The position numbers were made by a program, and so were the translations under genes. The notes beneath the pieces were generated by a model, which saw nothing but the letters and a program-made list of their open reading frames with translations, made no database searches and was not told where the DNA came from. From positions 248,001 to 312,000 of the forward strand of contig NZ_RHLN01000001.1 in NCBI RefSeq assembly GCF_004121075.1: DNA of 64,000 nt, read 5' to 3'. Below, one piece after another: positions 1-9,778 of this stretch (its first letter is position 1; each line of letters starts with the position of its first letter). This DNA is from Lutibacter sp. HS1-25 (GTDB lineage Bacteria; Bacteroidota; Bacteroidia; Flavobacteriales; Flavobacteriaceae).

Positions 1-1
1 T

Positions 2-1318
2 ATGAATTCTGTTTTTGGTAGAATTTCTTATGATTATGCTGGAAAATATCTTTTAGAAGGTTCTTTAAGATACGATTCTTCAAGTGTTTTCCCTAAATCT
101 AATAAAGGAGGAACTTTCCCTGCTGTTTCAGCTGGTTGGGTAATTTCAAAAGAAGATTTTTGGAATTATGATGGCGCAGTTGATTATTTAAAATTACGTG
201 CAAGTTGGGGGCAAAATGGTTCGGATGCAAACTTAGCAGGAAATGGTGATATTCAGGTGTTTAGAACAGTTGATGGGTCTACTCCAGTTGTTTACCAAGG
301 TATTACCGGAGTTACTCCAGGAGATTTAGCAAACCCTAGTTTAACATGGGAACGTTCTGAGCAAACCAATATTGGTGTTGATTTAAGAGCTTTAAATGGT
401 AGATTAAATTTTGGAGCAGATTGGTATAATAAAACTACACGCGATTTGATTATTCCAAATGGTAATATTATTGCACCACCTTCATTAGGACAAACTGTTG
501 GAGCAATTAATGGTGGAACAATTAAAAATACAGGACTTGAATTTGAAATTGGTTGGGGAGACACAACAAGTGGCGATTTTTCTTACGACATTAATTTCAA
601 TATTTCAACTTTGAAAAATGAAGTTACTGAAGTTATTGTACCTGCTCCATTAATTGGTGCTGGCTCACCTTCAAACGGTGATGGTATTACAAGATTTGAA
701 GAAGGATATCCAGTATGGTATTTTTATGGATACAAAACAGCTGGAATAGATCCTGCAACAGGAGCCCCTATTTATGTTGAAACAGATGGAAACCCTGGTA
801 TTACTGCGAACGATAAAACGATGATTGGATCACCACAACCAGATTTAATTTACGGTGGTAATATTGCCTTAGGGTATAAAAATTTCGACTTTAATGTAAT
901 GTTACAAGGTGTTGCTGGAAATGAAATTATTGCAGCATACCATCAACCTTCTCGTCCTTTAACAAATAAACCAGTAAATTGGTATACTGATAGATGGACT
1001 CAAGTAGGAGACAACGCTTCTATGCCTGGAGCAGCTCATGCAATTGATGCATATCAATCAGATTTAGTTGTTGAAGATGGTGCTTATATGAGAGTAAAAC
1101 AATTACAATTAGGATATACTTTTGATAATGATATATTAGAAAAAGCACATTTGAAAAAATTGAGATTGTATATTTCTATGGACAACTATTTTACATTTAC
1201 TAAATTCTCTGGATTAGATCCTGAAGCAGGTAGTTTTTCAGATAATAGTGTTGGTGTAGATAGAGGTTTTTATCCAATTCCTAGAGAAGTTATGTTTGGA
1301 TTGTCAGTAGATTTTTAA
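2..1318 (+). CDS. SusC/RagA-type TonB-dependent transporter, C-terminal part (5' truncated)
   Basis: Outer-membrane TonB-dependent transporter that imports oligosaccharides together with a SusD lipoprotein. Only the last 438 residues are in the window; the reading frame is open from the first base, so the ATG at position 2 is an internal methionine. The fragment is alternating beta-strand sequence of a 22-strand barrel. It carries blocks typical of the SusC C-terminal half: RYDSSSVF near residue 23, a KLRASWGQNG block near 64, LTWERSEQTNIGVD near 113, and a final YPIPREVMFGLSVDF that ends in an aromatic residue, as outer-membrane barrels do. The signal peptide, carboxypeptidase-like domain and plug lie upstream of the window. 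A susD gene follows after 21 bases, the standard pairing. Family is secure; the substrate is not readable from this fragment. Confidence 0.95.
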   Translation: MNSVFGRISYDYAGKYLLEGSLRYDSSSVFPKSNKGGTFPAVSAGWVISKEDFWNYDGAVDYLKLRASWGQNGSDANLAGNGDIQVFRTVDGSTPVVYQGITGVTPGDLANPSLTWERSEQTNIGVDLRALNGRLNFGADWYNKTTRDLIIPNGNIIAPPSLGQTVGAINGGTIKNTGLEFEIGWGDTTSGDFSYDINFNISTLKNEVTEVIVPAPLIGAGSPSNGDGITRFEEGYPVWYFYGYKTAGIDPATGAPIYVETDGNPGITANDKTMIGSPQPDLIYGGNIALGYKNFDFNVMLQGVAGNEIIAAYHQPSRPLTNKPVNWYTDRWTQVGDNASMPGAAHAIDAYQSDLVVEDGAYMRVKQLQLGYTFDNDILEKAHLKKLRLYISMDNYFTFTKFSGLDPEAGSFSDNSVGVDRGFYPIPREVMFGLSVDF

Positions 1319-1339
1319 TAAAAAAACATTTATATAAAT

Positions 1340-2884
1340 ATGAAAAAATTAATTTATAGTACTATAGTTATACTTTTAATAAGTGTTTCGTGTAGTAAAG
1401 ATTTTGTTGAAATTCCACCAGTAGGAGTTTTAGATGCCGCAACCTTCTTCAACAATGAAGAAAATGCGGAACAAGCCTTAATTGGTTTGTATGATTTAAT
1501 GCAGTACAACTATGCTAAAGACTGGTCAAGTGCTTATTTTGTAAAAATGCTACCAGGTGATGATGTTAATTGTGGTGGTGGATCTGCTACAGACCAAGTG
1601 CCATTAGTTGAAATTAGCGATTATACCAATTTGTCGGTATCTAATCCTGCTGTAACAAGTGTGTGGAATTTACATTACCGTACAATTGCACTAGCCAATA
1701 CAATTATTGAAAACGTAGAAAAAAGCGAACTGTCAAACAAAGAATTTGTTTTGGCTGAAGCAAAATTTATGAGAGCTTGGTGTTATTTTGAATTAACTAC
1801 TATGTGGGGAGATGTACCTTTACGTTTGGTAAACCCAACAGAGTTAAGTTCTCAAGCTTTCGCTATTCCAAAAAGTTCAAGAGCTGATGTATATGCGCAA
1901 GTTGAAGCAGATTTAACTGATGCAATTGCAGGGCTTCCAACTAAAGCGGGATTGGCTCAAAACTTTAGAGTTTCTAAAGGTGCTGCTCAAGCTTTAATGG
2001 GAAAAGTATTGGTTTTTCAAGAAAAATACCCACAAGCACTTACTTATTTAGAGCCAGTAATCTCTAATCCAGATTACGATTTAGCAGCTACAAGCGCTGA
2101 TGTTTGGTCTGTTGAAGGTGAATTTGGAAAAGAATCTTTATTTGAAATTGGATACATCTCTACAAATGGATACGACTGGGGTAATGTTGCCTGGGGAGGA
2201 AGAATGGAAAGTAATTTACACATACAGTTAATGGGGCCTCGTGGTGAGTTTGATATTGAGCCAGTTGGTTTGTTAAATGGTTGGGGATTCAATTATCCAT
2301 CAGCAAAATCTATTGCAGCTTTTGAAGCTTCTGGTGTAAATGCACGTAGAACTGCTACAATAATGACTGAACAAGAGTTGATTGATGCAGGTGGTTCTGT
2401 TAAAAGTAAAGATGATGATGGAAACCCAATAGCTATTTATGGTTATGATGGTGCTATTAGAATTAAATATGCTACAAGAGCTTCTGATACTAGTCCAAGT
2501 GGTGTAAAAGAATTGAACTACTCTGTTAACTGGAGATTACTTAGATATGCTGAAGTACTATTCTTAGCTGCTGAGGCTTACAATAAAACAGGAGCAGATG
2601 ATAAAGCTATTATCGAATTAAATAAAGTAAGAAAAAGAGCTGGCTTAGCAGATTTAGATCCTTCTTTAACTGGAACAGCTGTATTTGACGCTTTAATGAA
2701 AGATAAATTTTTAGAATTTGCACACGAAGGTCAACGTTTCTGGGATTTGGTTCGTTGGGGTAAAGCTGCTTCTGAACTTTCAGGAACAGGATATACTTCA
2801 AAAAACAACTTATTTCCAATTCCTATTACTGAGTTAGATTTAAATGCAGCTTTATCACAAGCTGATCAAAATCCAGGTTATTAA
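1340..2884 (+). CDS. SusD/RagB family glycan-binding lipoprotein
   Basis: Surface lipoprotein that caps the SusC channel and binds glycan. It has 514 residues, the normal family size. A lipoprotein signal runs to SVSCSK with the lipidated Cys at residue 18. The N-terminal SusD-like helices include the block AEAKFMRAWCYFELTTMWGD near residue 138, and the C-terminal RagB/SusD domain includes NYSVNWRLLRYAEVLFLAAE near residue 395 and a FAHEGQRFWDLVRWGKA block near 454. It ends ALSQADQNPGY; the NPGY ending is characteristic of the family. It follows susC after 21 bases and is followed by a strong terminator, so susC-susD form their own transcription unit. Confidence 0.97.
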   Translation: MKKLIYSTIVILLISVSCSKDFVEIPPVGVLDAATFFNNEENAEQALIGLYDLMQYNYAKDWSSAYFVKMLPGDDVNCGGGSATDQVPLVEISDYTNLSVSNPAVTSVWNLHYRTIALANTIIENVEKSELSNKEFVLAEAKFMRAWCYFELTTMWGDVPLRLVNPTELSSQAFAIPKSSRADVYAQVEADLTDAIAGLPTKAGLAQNFRVSKGAAQALMGKVLVFQEKYPQALTYLEPVISNPDYDLAATSADVWSVEGEFGKESLFEIGYISTNGYDWGNVAWGGRMESNLHIQLMGPRGEFDIEPVGLLNGWGFNYPSAKSIAAFEASGVNARRTATIMTEQELIDAGGSVKSKDDDGNPIAIYGYDGAIRIKYATRASDTSPSGVKELNYSVNWRLLRYAEVLFLAAEAYNKTGADDKAIIELNKVRKRAGLADLDPSLTGTAVFDALMKDKFLEFAHEGQRFWDLVRWGKAASELSGTGYTSKNNLFPIPITELDLNAALSQADQNPGY

Positions 2885-2910
2885 TATTTATAAAATGGAA
2901 TAAATAAAGT

Positions 2911-2942
2911 AAAAAGCAACGTGTTTTCGCACGTTGCTTTTT
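2911..2942 (+). terminator. Rho-independent terminator after susD
   Basis: Perfect 13-bp stem: AAAAAGCAACGTG at 2911-2923 pairs with CACGTTGCTTTTT at 2930-2942 around a TTTTCG loop. It lies 26 bases after the susD stop and should end the susCD transcript before the lipoprotein gene downstream. Confidence 0.9.
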
Positions 2943-2961
2943 GTTTAAATTAATAGCTTTG
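2934..2961 (+). promoter_or_regulatory. Bacteroidota-type promoter for the VCBS-GH3-esterase operon
   Basis: TTG at 2934-2936, a 17-base spacer, then TAGCTTTG at 2954-2961, an exact TAnnTTTG -7 element. The start codon at 2992 lies 30 bases further on. The upstream TTG sits inside the descending arm of the susD terminator, so terminator and promoter overlap. Confidence 0.6.
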
Positions 2962-2991
2962 TATCTTATTTCAACAAAAAACACACTAATT

Positions 2992-5900
2992 ATGTCTTAC
3001 AAAAACATAATCTTTCTTTTTTTCTTAATTGCTTTAATAAGTTGTACTAAGAAAACACAACAAGCTGAAGGTCCTATTTTTAAAAAATTGGAAGCTGCTT
3101 CAACAGGAATTCAATTCAGCAATACAATTATTGAAAACGATTCATTAAACTATTTTAATTACTCATCAATATATTCTGGTGGAGGTGTTTCAACAGGTGA
3201 TATTAATAACGATGGTTTGGTTGATATCTTTTTTACAGGAAACCAAGCTCAAAATAAATTATATCTTAATAAAGGCAATCTTCAATTTGAAGATGTTACT
3301 GAAAAAGCAGGTGTTGGTGGTGATGGTCGTTGGTACACAGGTACTACAATGGCCGATGTTAATGGAGATGGTTTTTTAGATATTTATTGTGCTGTTTCAG
3401 GAATGTTTCAGCCTACTGAAAATCAACTTTTTATAAATAATGGTAATGGTACTTTTACCGAAATGGCGCAACAATATGGTGTAGCTGATAGTGCAAATTC
3501 AACACAAGGAACTTTTTTTGATTATGATAATGATGGCGATTTAGACTTGTATGTTGCAAATTATCCAAAGGCAAATGTAAATACTTCGCCTTTTAGCTAT
3601 AAAAATAAAATGCAAACAGTAACAGATGCTGAATGCGATAAATTATATAGAAATGATGGCGATACTTTTACAGATGTATCTGAAGTAGCAGGTGTTAAGT
3701 CTTATGGTTTTTCTTACGGAGTAACTGTTGGAGATATTAACAATGATGGTTGGCAAGATATTTATGTGTCTAGCGATTATAGCATTCCCGATTATTTTTA
3801 TTTGAATAATGGTGATGGTACTTTTAAAGAAGTTATAAAAGAAGCTACTTCGCAAACTGCTTTTTACGGAATGGGATTGGATATAGCCGATTTTAACAAC
3901 GACGAAAATTTAGATATTTTTCAGGCAGATATGGATGCCAATAACAACCGTCGCCAAAAGGCAAATATGGCAAGTATGAACCCAAAATTATTTTGGGAAA
4001 CGGTATTGTCTGGTTTTCATTACCAATATATGCACAATTGTATGCAGTTAAATACAGGTATTCAATTAAATGGTGTGCCGCAATTTTCAAATATTTCAAG
4101 GCTAACAGGAACTTCTTCAACAGATTGGAGTTGGGGACCAGTTTTTGCCGATTTTGACAACGATGGAAATAAGGATTTGTTTATTACCAACGGAATTAGA
4201 AGAGAAGTTAACAATCGTGATTTTTTCAATACTTATTCAAAAAACGATACTACGAATTTGTCTGATTTAGAAAAAAGTTTGAAAATTCCTTCAGAAAAAA
4301 TTGACAATTTTATGTTTAAAAACAATGGAAATCTCAATTTTGAAAAAGTAAATAAAATTTGGGGAATTGAACACGAAGGTTTTTCTAACGGTGTTTCGTA
4401 TGCCGATTTAGACAATGATGGAGATTTGGAAATTATTACCAATAATGTTGATGAGGTTGCTTCTGTTTATGAAAATAAAAGTTCAGAAATCAACAATTAT
4501 ATCAGCATTCAGTTTGAAGGAAATACAGCAAATAAATTTGGATTGGGAAACAGGGTTTATGTAAAAACAGGAGCGGTTACTCAAATGCAAGAATTAACTT
4601 TAACTCGTGGTTTTCAATCGTCAGTAGCACCAAAATTACATTTTGGCTTAAATAAATTTGAAAAAATAGATGAAATAAAAGTTGTTTGGACAAACGGAAC
4701 TGTGCAGATTTTAAACAATGTTGATGTAAATAAACATTTGGTTTTAAAACAAAATGATGCCATTGTTTATACAAAAACTGTAAAAGAAGAACCGGCTTTG
4801 TTTGCAACTGTTGAAAATGAATTGTTACCAAAACACAAACACATAGAAAATGAGTACGACGATTTTTTTAATCAAGTTTTATTACCTCATAAAATGTCTG
4901 CTTTTGGACCAGCTTTGGCCGTTGGAGATTTAAATAACGATGGTTTAGACGATTTTTTTGTGGGTGGTTCTTTTGGAAATACTTCTAGTTTGTATTTTCA
5001 AACTGCAAACGGTTTTGAATTGCAAACGGTTTCAGCTTTTGAACTTGATAAGCTAAGTGAAGATGTTGGATGTTTAATTTTTGATGCAGATGCAGATGGA
5101 GACAACGATATTTATGTTGTAAGTGGTGGTTACGAATTTGCTCCAGAGTCTAATATGTTACAAGATAGGTTGTACATAAACAACGGAAAAGGGGAATTTT
5201 CGAAATCAAAAAATGGATTGCCTGTGATGAAAACGAGTGGTTCAAAAGTGTATACTGCCGATTTTGATAAAGATGGAAAACAAGATTTATTAGTATTGGG
5301 TCGTCAAATACCTGGGCGTTATCCTTTGCCTGCTAATACGTATTTGTTGTTAAATAAAAGCAACAAAAACGAAGTTAAATTTGAAGATGCAACCCAGCAA
5401 ATGGCAAACGAATTTTTAAATTTAGGGATGGCAACAAGTGCTGTAATAACGGATATTGATAATGATGATTGGTTAGATGTAATTGTTGTTGGAGAATGGA
5501 TGCCAATTAAAGTATTTAAAAATTTAAAAACAGGTTTTAAAGAAATATCGGAAGATTTAGGCTTAACAGCAAATACTACAGGTTGGTGGTGGAGTATACA
5601 GCAAGGCGATTTTGATAATGATGGTGATTTAGATTATATTGTTGGTAATAACGGTTTAAATTATAAATACAAAGCTACCGAAAATGAAACATTTGATATT
5701 TATGTCAACGATTTTGACAATAACAATCACGATGATATTGTGTTAAGTTATTACAATGATGGTAAGCAATATCCTGTTCGTGGACGCTCATGTTCGTCGC
5801 AGCAAATACCAACCATTAAACAGAAGTTTAAAAATTATGAAACTTTTTCTGAAGCAACTTTGGTTGATGTTTATACTGAAGAAAAATTGGAAAATTCATT

Positions 5901-6288
5901 ACATTATCAAGTAAAATCTTTTGCAAGTATTTATCTTGAAAATAAAGGTGAAAAATTTGAAATTCATCAATTACCAGTACAAGCACAATTGTCTAGTGTC
6001 AATCAAATTTTGGTTGAAGATTATAATAATGATGGCAATTTAGATTTTGTTATTGCTGGTAATTTATACGAATCTGAAATTGAAACACCTAGAAACGATG
6101 CAGGTTTTGGGTATTATTTACAAGGAAATGGCAATGGAACTTTCAATCCAATACCACCAACAAAAAGCGGGTTTTATGTTTCAGGAGATGTAAAGGATAT
6201 GGCTAAAATCAATATTCAAAATAATGAGTACATAATTTCAGCAAAAAATAATGATTATCTTCAATTTATAAAAGTAAATAAAAAGTAA
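2992..6288 (+). CDS. FG-GAP/VCBS repeat lipoprotein with ASPIC/UnbV domain
   Basis: Predicted surface or periplasmic lipoprotein of 1098 residues. The chosen ATG at 2992 gives a lipoprotein signal (MSYKNIIFLFFLIALISC, Cys 18); an in-frame TTG at 2941 lies in the terminator T-tract and is rejected. The body is built of many Ca2+-binding FG-GAP/VCBS repeats of the form D-x-(D/N)-x-D-G-x-x-D, for example GDINNDGLVDIFF, ADVNGDGFLDIY and FDYDNDGDLDLYV. Around residues 500-585 is an ASPIC/UnbV-like segment ending near VVWTNGTVQILNNVDVNKHL; further FG-GAP repeats follow to the C-terminus. Proteins of this build are frequent in flavobacterial polysaccharide loci and are thought to bind ligands or stabilise surface complexes; that role is inference here. 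It precedes a GH3 gene after 3 bases. Confidence 0.88.
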   Translation: MSYKNIIFLFFLIALISCTKKTQQAEGPIFKKLEAASTGIQFSNTIIENDSLNYFNYSSIYSGGGVSTGDINNDGLVDIFFTGNQAQNKLYLNKGNLQFEDVTEKAGVGGDGRWYTGTTMADVNGDGFLDIYCAVSGMFQPTENQLFINNGNGTFTEMAQQYGVADSANSTQGTFFDYDNDGDLDLYVANYPKANVNTSPFSYKNKMQTVTDAECDKLYRNDGDTFTDVSEVAGVKSYGFSYGVTVGDINNDGWQDIYVSSDYSIPDYFYLNNGDGTFKEVIKEATSQTAFYGMGLDIADFNNDENLDIFQADMDANNNRRQKANMASMNPKLFWETVLSGFHYQYMHNCMQLNTGIQLNGVPQFSNISRLTGTSSTDWSWGPVFADFDNDGNKDLFITNGIRREVNNRDFFNTYSKNDTTNLSDLEKSLKIPSEKIDNFMFKNNGNLNFEKVNKIWGIEHEGFSNGVSYADLDNDGDLEIITNNVDEVASVYENKSSEINNYISIQFEGNTANKFGLGNRVYVKTGAVTQMQELTLTRGFQSSVAPKLHFGLNKFEKIDEIKVVWTNGTVQILNNVDVNKHLVLKQNDAIVYTKTVKEEPALFATVENELLPKHKHIENEYDDFFNQVLLPHKMSAFGPALAVGDLNNDGLDDFFVGGSFGNTSSLYFQTANGFELQTVSAFELDKLSEDVGCLIFDADADGDNDIYVVSGGYEFAPESNMLQDRLYINNGKGEFSKSKNGLPVMKTSGSKVYTADFDKDGKQDLLVLGRQIPGRYPLPANTYLLLNKSNKNEVKFEDATQQMANEFLNLGMATSAVITDIDNDDWLDVIVVGEWMPIKVFKNLKTGFKEISEDLGLTANTTGWWWSIQQGDFDNDGDLDYIVGNNGLNYKYKATENETFDIYVNDFDNNNHDDIVLSYYNDGKQYPVRGRSCSSQQIPTIKQKFKNYETFSEATLVDVYTEEKLENSLHYQVKSFASIYLENKGEKFEIHQLPVQAQLSSVNQILVEDYNNDGNLDFVIAGNLYESEIETPRNDAGFGYYLQGNGNGTFNPIPPTKSGFYVSGDVKDMAKINIQNNEYIISAKNNDYLQFIKVNKK

Positions 6289-6291
6289 TAT

Positions 6292-8490
6292 ATGAAAAAT
6301 AGTAAAAAGATATGCTTAGTGGTTGTTTGTTGTGTTTTATTCTTTTTTAAGAATAATATTCAAGCGCAACAATTTTCAGAAATTCAAATAAATGCTAAAA
6401 TTGACAGTGTTTTATCGCTATTAACTTTGGAAGAAAAAGTTGCAATGTGCCACGCACAGTCTAAATTTTCAACTCCAGGAGTTGGAAGATTGGGTATTCC
6501 TGAAGTTTGGATGTCTGATGGTCCTCACGGAGTTCGTGGTGAAATTAACTGGGATGATTGGGGTTACGCCGGTTGGACAAATGATTATATTACTGCATTT
6601 CCGGCATTAACTTGTTTGGCTGCTACGTTTAATCCTAGTATAGCCAAAGCATATGGAATTAGTGTTGGAGAGGAAGCCAAATACAGAGAAAAAGATGTGT
6701 TGTTAGGTCCGGGTGTAAATATTTACCGTACACCTTTAAATGGTAGAAATTTTGAGTATATGGGCGAAGATCCTTTTTTAGCTTCAACAATGGTGGTTCC
6801 ATATATTAAAGGTGTGCAGCAAAATGGTGTTGCGGCTTGTGTAAAACACTACGCGTTAAACAATCAGGAATTATGGAGAGATCATATCAGTGTTGAGGTG
6901 AGTGAACGTGCTTTGTATGAAATTTATTTACCAGCTTTTAAAGCAGCTGTTCAACAAGGTCATGTTTGGTCAATTATGGGTGCTTACAATCAGTTTAGAG
7001 GGCAGCATACAACGCACAATGAAATGTTGATGAACAAAATTTTAAAAGAAGATTGGGCATTTGACGGTGTTGTTATTTCAGATTGGGGTTCAACACACAA
7101 CACAAAAGAAGCTGCGCTTTATGGTTTAGATATGGAAATGGGAACAGGTACTGATGGTTTAACTACTTCAACCCAAAATGCATACGATTTTTATTATTTG
7201 GCAAATCCATTTTTAAAAATGTTGAAAGAAGGAACTATTGAAGAAGCTGTTGTAGATGATAAAGTTCGTAGAATTTTACGTTTAATGTATCGCACAAATA
7301 TGAGCAATAACAGTTCTTTTGGTCGTATCAACAATCAGGAACATTTAGATGTTGCTCGAAAAATTGCAGGAGAAGGAATTGTTTTGTTGAAAAACAAAAA
7401 TTCGTTTTTCCCAATAAATCCAAACAAAGAAATTACAATTGCTATTATTGGTGAAAATGCTACAAAATCATTAACAGTTGGTGGAGGTTCTTCGGAATTA
7501 AAAGCAAAAAATGAAATTTCACCTTTGGAAGGATTGAAAAATAGATATAAAAATGCTACAATTATTCATGCAAAAGGATATGCTTCTGGTCCATCACAAT
7601 ACGATAGAGTTGTTGAACCTACGGATGATTTAGAAAATCTTAAAAAAGAAGCTATTGAAGTAGCTTCAAAAGCAGATGTAGTATTGTTTTTTGGAGGTTT
7701 AAATAAAAACCATCTTCAAGATTGTGAAGGTGGCGACAGACAATCGTTTGGCTTACCTTTTGGACAAGACGAATTGATTGATGAGATATTAAAAGTGAAC
7801 GCAAATACAGGTGTAATTTTAGTGAGTGGCAATGCCGTTGAAATGCCTTGGGTTGACAATGTAAGTGCGGTAATGCAAACTTGGTATTTAGGAAGTGAAG
7901 CCGGAAATGCAATGGCCGATGTAATTAGCGGAGATGTAAATCCTTCAGGGAAATTACCTTTTTCATTTCCTAAAAAATTAACAGACAATGCTGCACATTC
8001 TTTTGGAGAAATGTCATATCCTGGCGATAGTATTACACAATATTATAAAGAAGGTATTTTAGTTGGTTACCGTTGGCACGAAACAAAAAAAATAAAACCT
8101 TTATTCGCTTTTGGTGAAGGCTTGTCGTATACTAATTTTGAAATTTCAAACATTGGTACAGCCAAAAAAACGTATTCAAAAGATGAAGAGATTGTAGTTT
8201 CAGCAACAGTTTCAAATACAGGTAATTTTGATGGTTTAGAAGTTGTACAAATATATGTTGGAAAATCAAAATCAAAAGTTGAAAGAGCGTTAAAAGAGTT
8301 GAAAGGTTTTAAAAAGATAATGGTTAAAAAAGGCGAGTCTGAAACTGTGGAAATTTCAATTAATGTAAATGATTTGGCTTTTTATGATGAAACTATTTCA
8401 GATTGGAATTTAGAAAAAGGGGGTTACGTTATTTATGTTGGTAATGCCTCAAATAATATTTCAAAAGAAATTAAAATTTCAATCCAATAA
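6292..8490 (+). CDS. Glycoside hydrolase family 3 (beta-glucosidase/xylosidase type), exported
   Basis: Hydrolyses terminal beta-linked sugars from oligosaccharides, most likely in the periplasm. It has 732 residues. A signal peptide ends near IQAQ (residue 26). The N-terminal TIM barrel holds SDGPHGVRGE (near 75), VKHYALNNQE (near 184) and the nucleophile motif VISDWGSTHN with Asp 264. The second alpha/beta domain holds the probable acid/base Glu 479 in CEGGDRQSFGLP. A C-terminal fibronectin-III-like domain begins near VSNTGNFDGLEVVQIYVG and contains KELKGFKKI. All three parts of a standard three-domain GH3 are intact. The exact sugar cannot be read from these motifs. It sits 3 bases after the VCBS lipoprotein gene and 2 bases before the esterase gene, so translation is probably coupled. 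Confidence 0.95.
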   Translation: MKNSKKICLVVVCCVLFFFKNNIQAQQFSEIQINAKIDSVLSLLTLEEKVAMCHAQSKFSTPGVGRLGIPEVWMSDGPHGVRGEINWDDWGYAGWTNDYITAFPALTCLAATFNPSIAKAYGISVGEEAKYREKDVLLGPGVNIYRTPLNGRNFEYMGEDPFLASTMVVPYIKGVQQNGVAACVKHYALNNQELWRDHISVEVSERALYEIYLPAFKAAVQQGHVWSIMGAYNQFRGQHTTHNEMLMNKILKEDWAFDGVVISDWGSTHNTKEAALYGLDMEMGTGTDGLTTSTQNAYDFYYLANPFLKMLKEGTIEEAVVDDKVRRILRLMYRTNMSNNSSFGRINNQEHLDVARKIAGEGIVLLKNKNSFFPINPNKEITIAIIGENATKSLTVGGGSSELKAKNEISPLEGLKNRYKNATIIHAKGYASGPSQYDRVVEPTDDLENLKKEAIEVASKADVVLFFGGLNKNHLQDCEGGDRQSFGLPFGQDELIDEILKVNANTGVILVSGNAVEMPWVDNVSAVMQTWYLGSEAGNAMADVISGDVNPSGKLPFSFPKKLTDNAAHSFGEMSYPGDSITQYYKEGILVGYRWHETKKIKPLFAFGEGLSYTNFEISNIGTAKKTYSKDEEIVVSATVSNTGNFDGLEVVQIYVGKSKSKVERALKELKGFKKIMVKKGESETVEISINVNDLAFYDETISDWNLEKGGYVIYVGNASNNISKEIKISIQ

Positions 8491-8492
8491 AA

Positions 8493-9596
8493 ATGAACAT
8501 TAAAACTGTTGGATTTTTGTGTGTACTGTCCTTAATTTGTTTTATAGGTTGTAATAACAAACAAGAGGTGGTTTTAAGCACTACAAAAGCTGGAAGTAAT
8601 TTGTTTTATTATCAAGGAAGAACAGATGTTTTAAATGATAGTACTGTAGCTTTAATTTCACCTGGAGCTTATGTTGTAAGTAATTTTTCTGGTAATTATT
8701 GTGAGGTTTTTTTAAAAGGAGAATTGTCACCTTATAACTATGTATCGTTTGAATTAGATGGGCAGTATTTGGGAAGAATTAAAATTGAAAGTGATTCGAT
8801 AAAACCTTATTTGATTGATGTTCCTAAAACGAATAAAGAGCATAAGCTTAAAATTTTTAAAGAGTCGGAAGCTTCAAATGGAACAGTTTTGTTTAGGGGT
8901 TTAAAGGCTGAAAAAGTATTGCCTTATAAATTAACATCAGCTAAATATATTGAGTTTATTGGCAATTCAATTACGTGTGGAGCAGCTTCAGACGGAAGTA
9001 TTACGCCTTGTGAAACTGGCTTGTATTTTGATCATCAAAATGTTTATAATGCTTACGGACCAAGAGTTTCAAGAGCTTTAAATGTTAGTTTTATGTTGAG
9101 TTCCGTATCTGGAATTGGAATTTATAGAAATTGGAATGATGAAAATATTGAAGAACCTATCATGCTTCAGGTTTACGAAAATTTATATTTAAATACAAAT
9201 GATTCAATAAAATATAGTTTTAAACAAATACCAGATATTGTGAGTATTTGTTTGGGAACCAACGACCTGTCTGAAGGTGATGGTGTTAAGCCACGTTTGC
9301 CTTTTAATAAAGAAAAATATATAGCTAATTATATAGAATTTGTAAAAAAAGTATACAGTCATTATCCAACTACGCAAATAGTACTTTTAAGCAGTCCAAT
9401 GTCTGGTGAAGAAGGAAATAGAATATTGGTACCTTGTTTAAAAGAAGTTCAAAAATATTTTAAAGAAAACAACGATAAATCAATTTTGTTATTTGAATTT
9501 GATAACAATTACAATGCAGGTTGTTTGGGGCATCCAAGTGTTGAAGAGCATCAACAAATAGCTGAGAAATTGATTTCATTTTTTGAAAAAATATAA
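8493..9596 (+). CDS. SGNH/GDSL hydrolase, CE2-like carbohydrate esterase, lipoprotein
   Basis: Probable de-acylating esterase acting on the glycan handled by this locus. The 367-residue protein has a lipoprotein signal (Cys 20 in CFIGCNNK). An N-terminal jelly-roll-like region (about 30-145) is followed by an SGNH domain starting at IEFIGNSITCG with catalytic Ser 159. SGNH block III is LGTNDLSEG near residue 253. The catalytic His is His 347 in LGHPSVEEH. The usual catalytic Asp two or three residues before this His is absent (Cys, Leu and Gly precede it), so a Ser-His dyad is expected; a dyad is known for at least one CE2 enzyme. The jelly-roll plus SGNH order matches family CE2. It is the last gene of the operon; no hairpin follows directly. 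Confidence 0.82.
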   Translation: MNIKTVGFLCVLSLICFIGCNNKQEVVLSTTKAGSNLFYYQGRTDVLNDSTVALISPGAYVVSNFSGNYCEVFLKGELSPYNYVSFELDGQYLGRIKIESDSIKPYLIDVPKTNKEHKLKIFKESEASNGTVLFRGLKAEKVLPYKLTSAKYIEFIGNSITCGAASDGSITPCETGLYFDHQNVYNAYGPRVSRALNVSFMLSSVSGIGIYRNWNDENIEEPIMLQVYENLYLNTNDSIKYSFKQIPDIVSICLGTNDLSEGDGVKPRLPFNKEKYIANYIEFVKKVYSHYPTTQIVLLSSPMSGEEGNRILVPCLKEVQKYFKENNDKSILLFEFDNNYNAGCLGHPSVEEHQQIAEKLISFFEKI

Positions 9597-9778
9597 AAGT
9601 TTGGTGTTTTAATTCATTATCTGTTTTTTTGTAGTTTTCAGGAGATGATTATTTTTAGATTGAGATACTCTTAATAAATTGAGGAAACTGTTTTCTTGAA
9701 AATATTGGCCTGTTTAAAAAAAATCAATTTTTTTTACTAAAAATGATAAATGTCAGTAAAAAACAGGTGAAACATCGA

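Noticed and set aside
292-564. 90-residue minus-strand ORF inside susC
   Set aside because: Shadow frame of a strongly conserved barrel sequence.
2941-2991. Longer VCBS lipoprotein starting at TTG 2941
   Set aside because: The TTG lies in the terminator T-tract and would add 17 residues before a perfect lipoprotein signal; the ATG at 2992 follows a TAGCTTTG promoter element.
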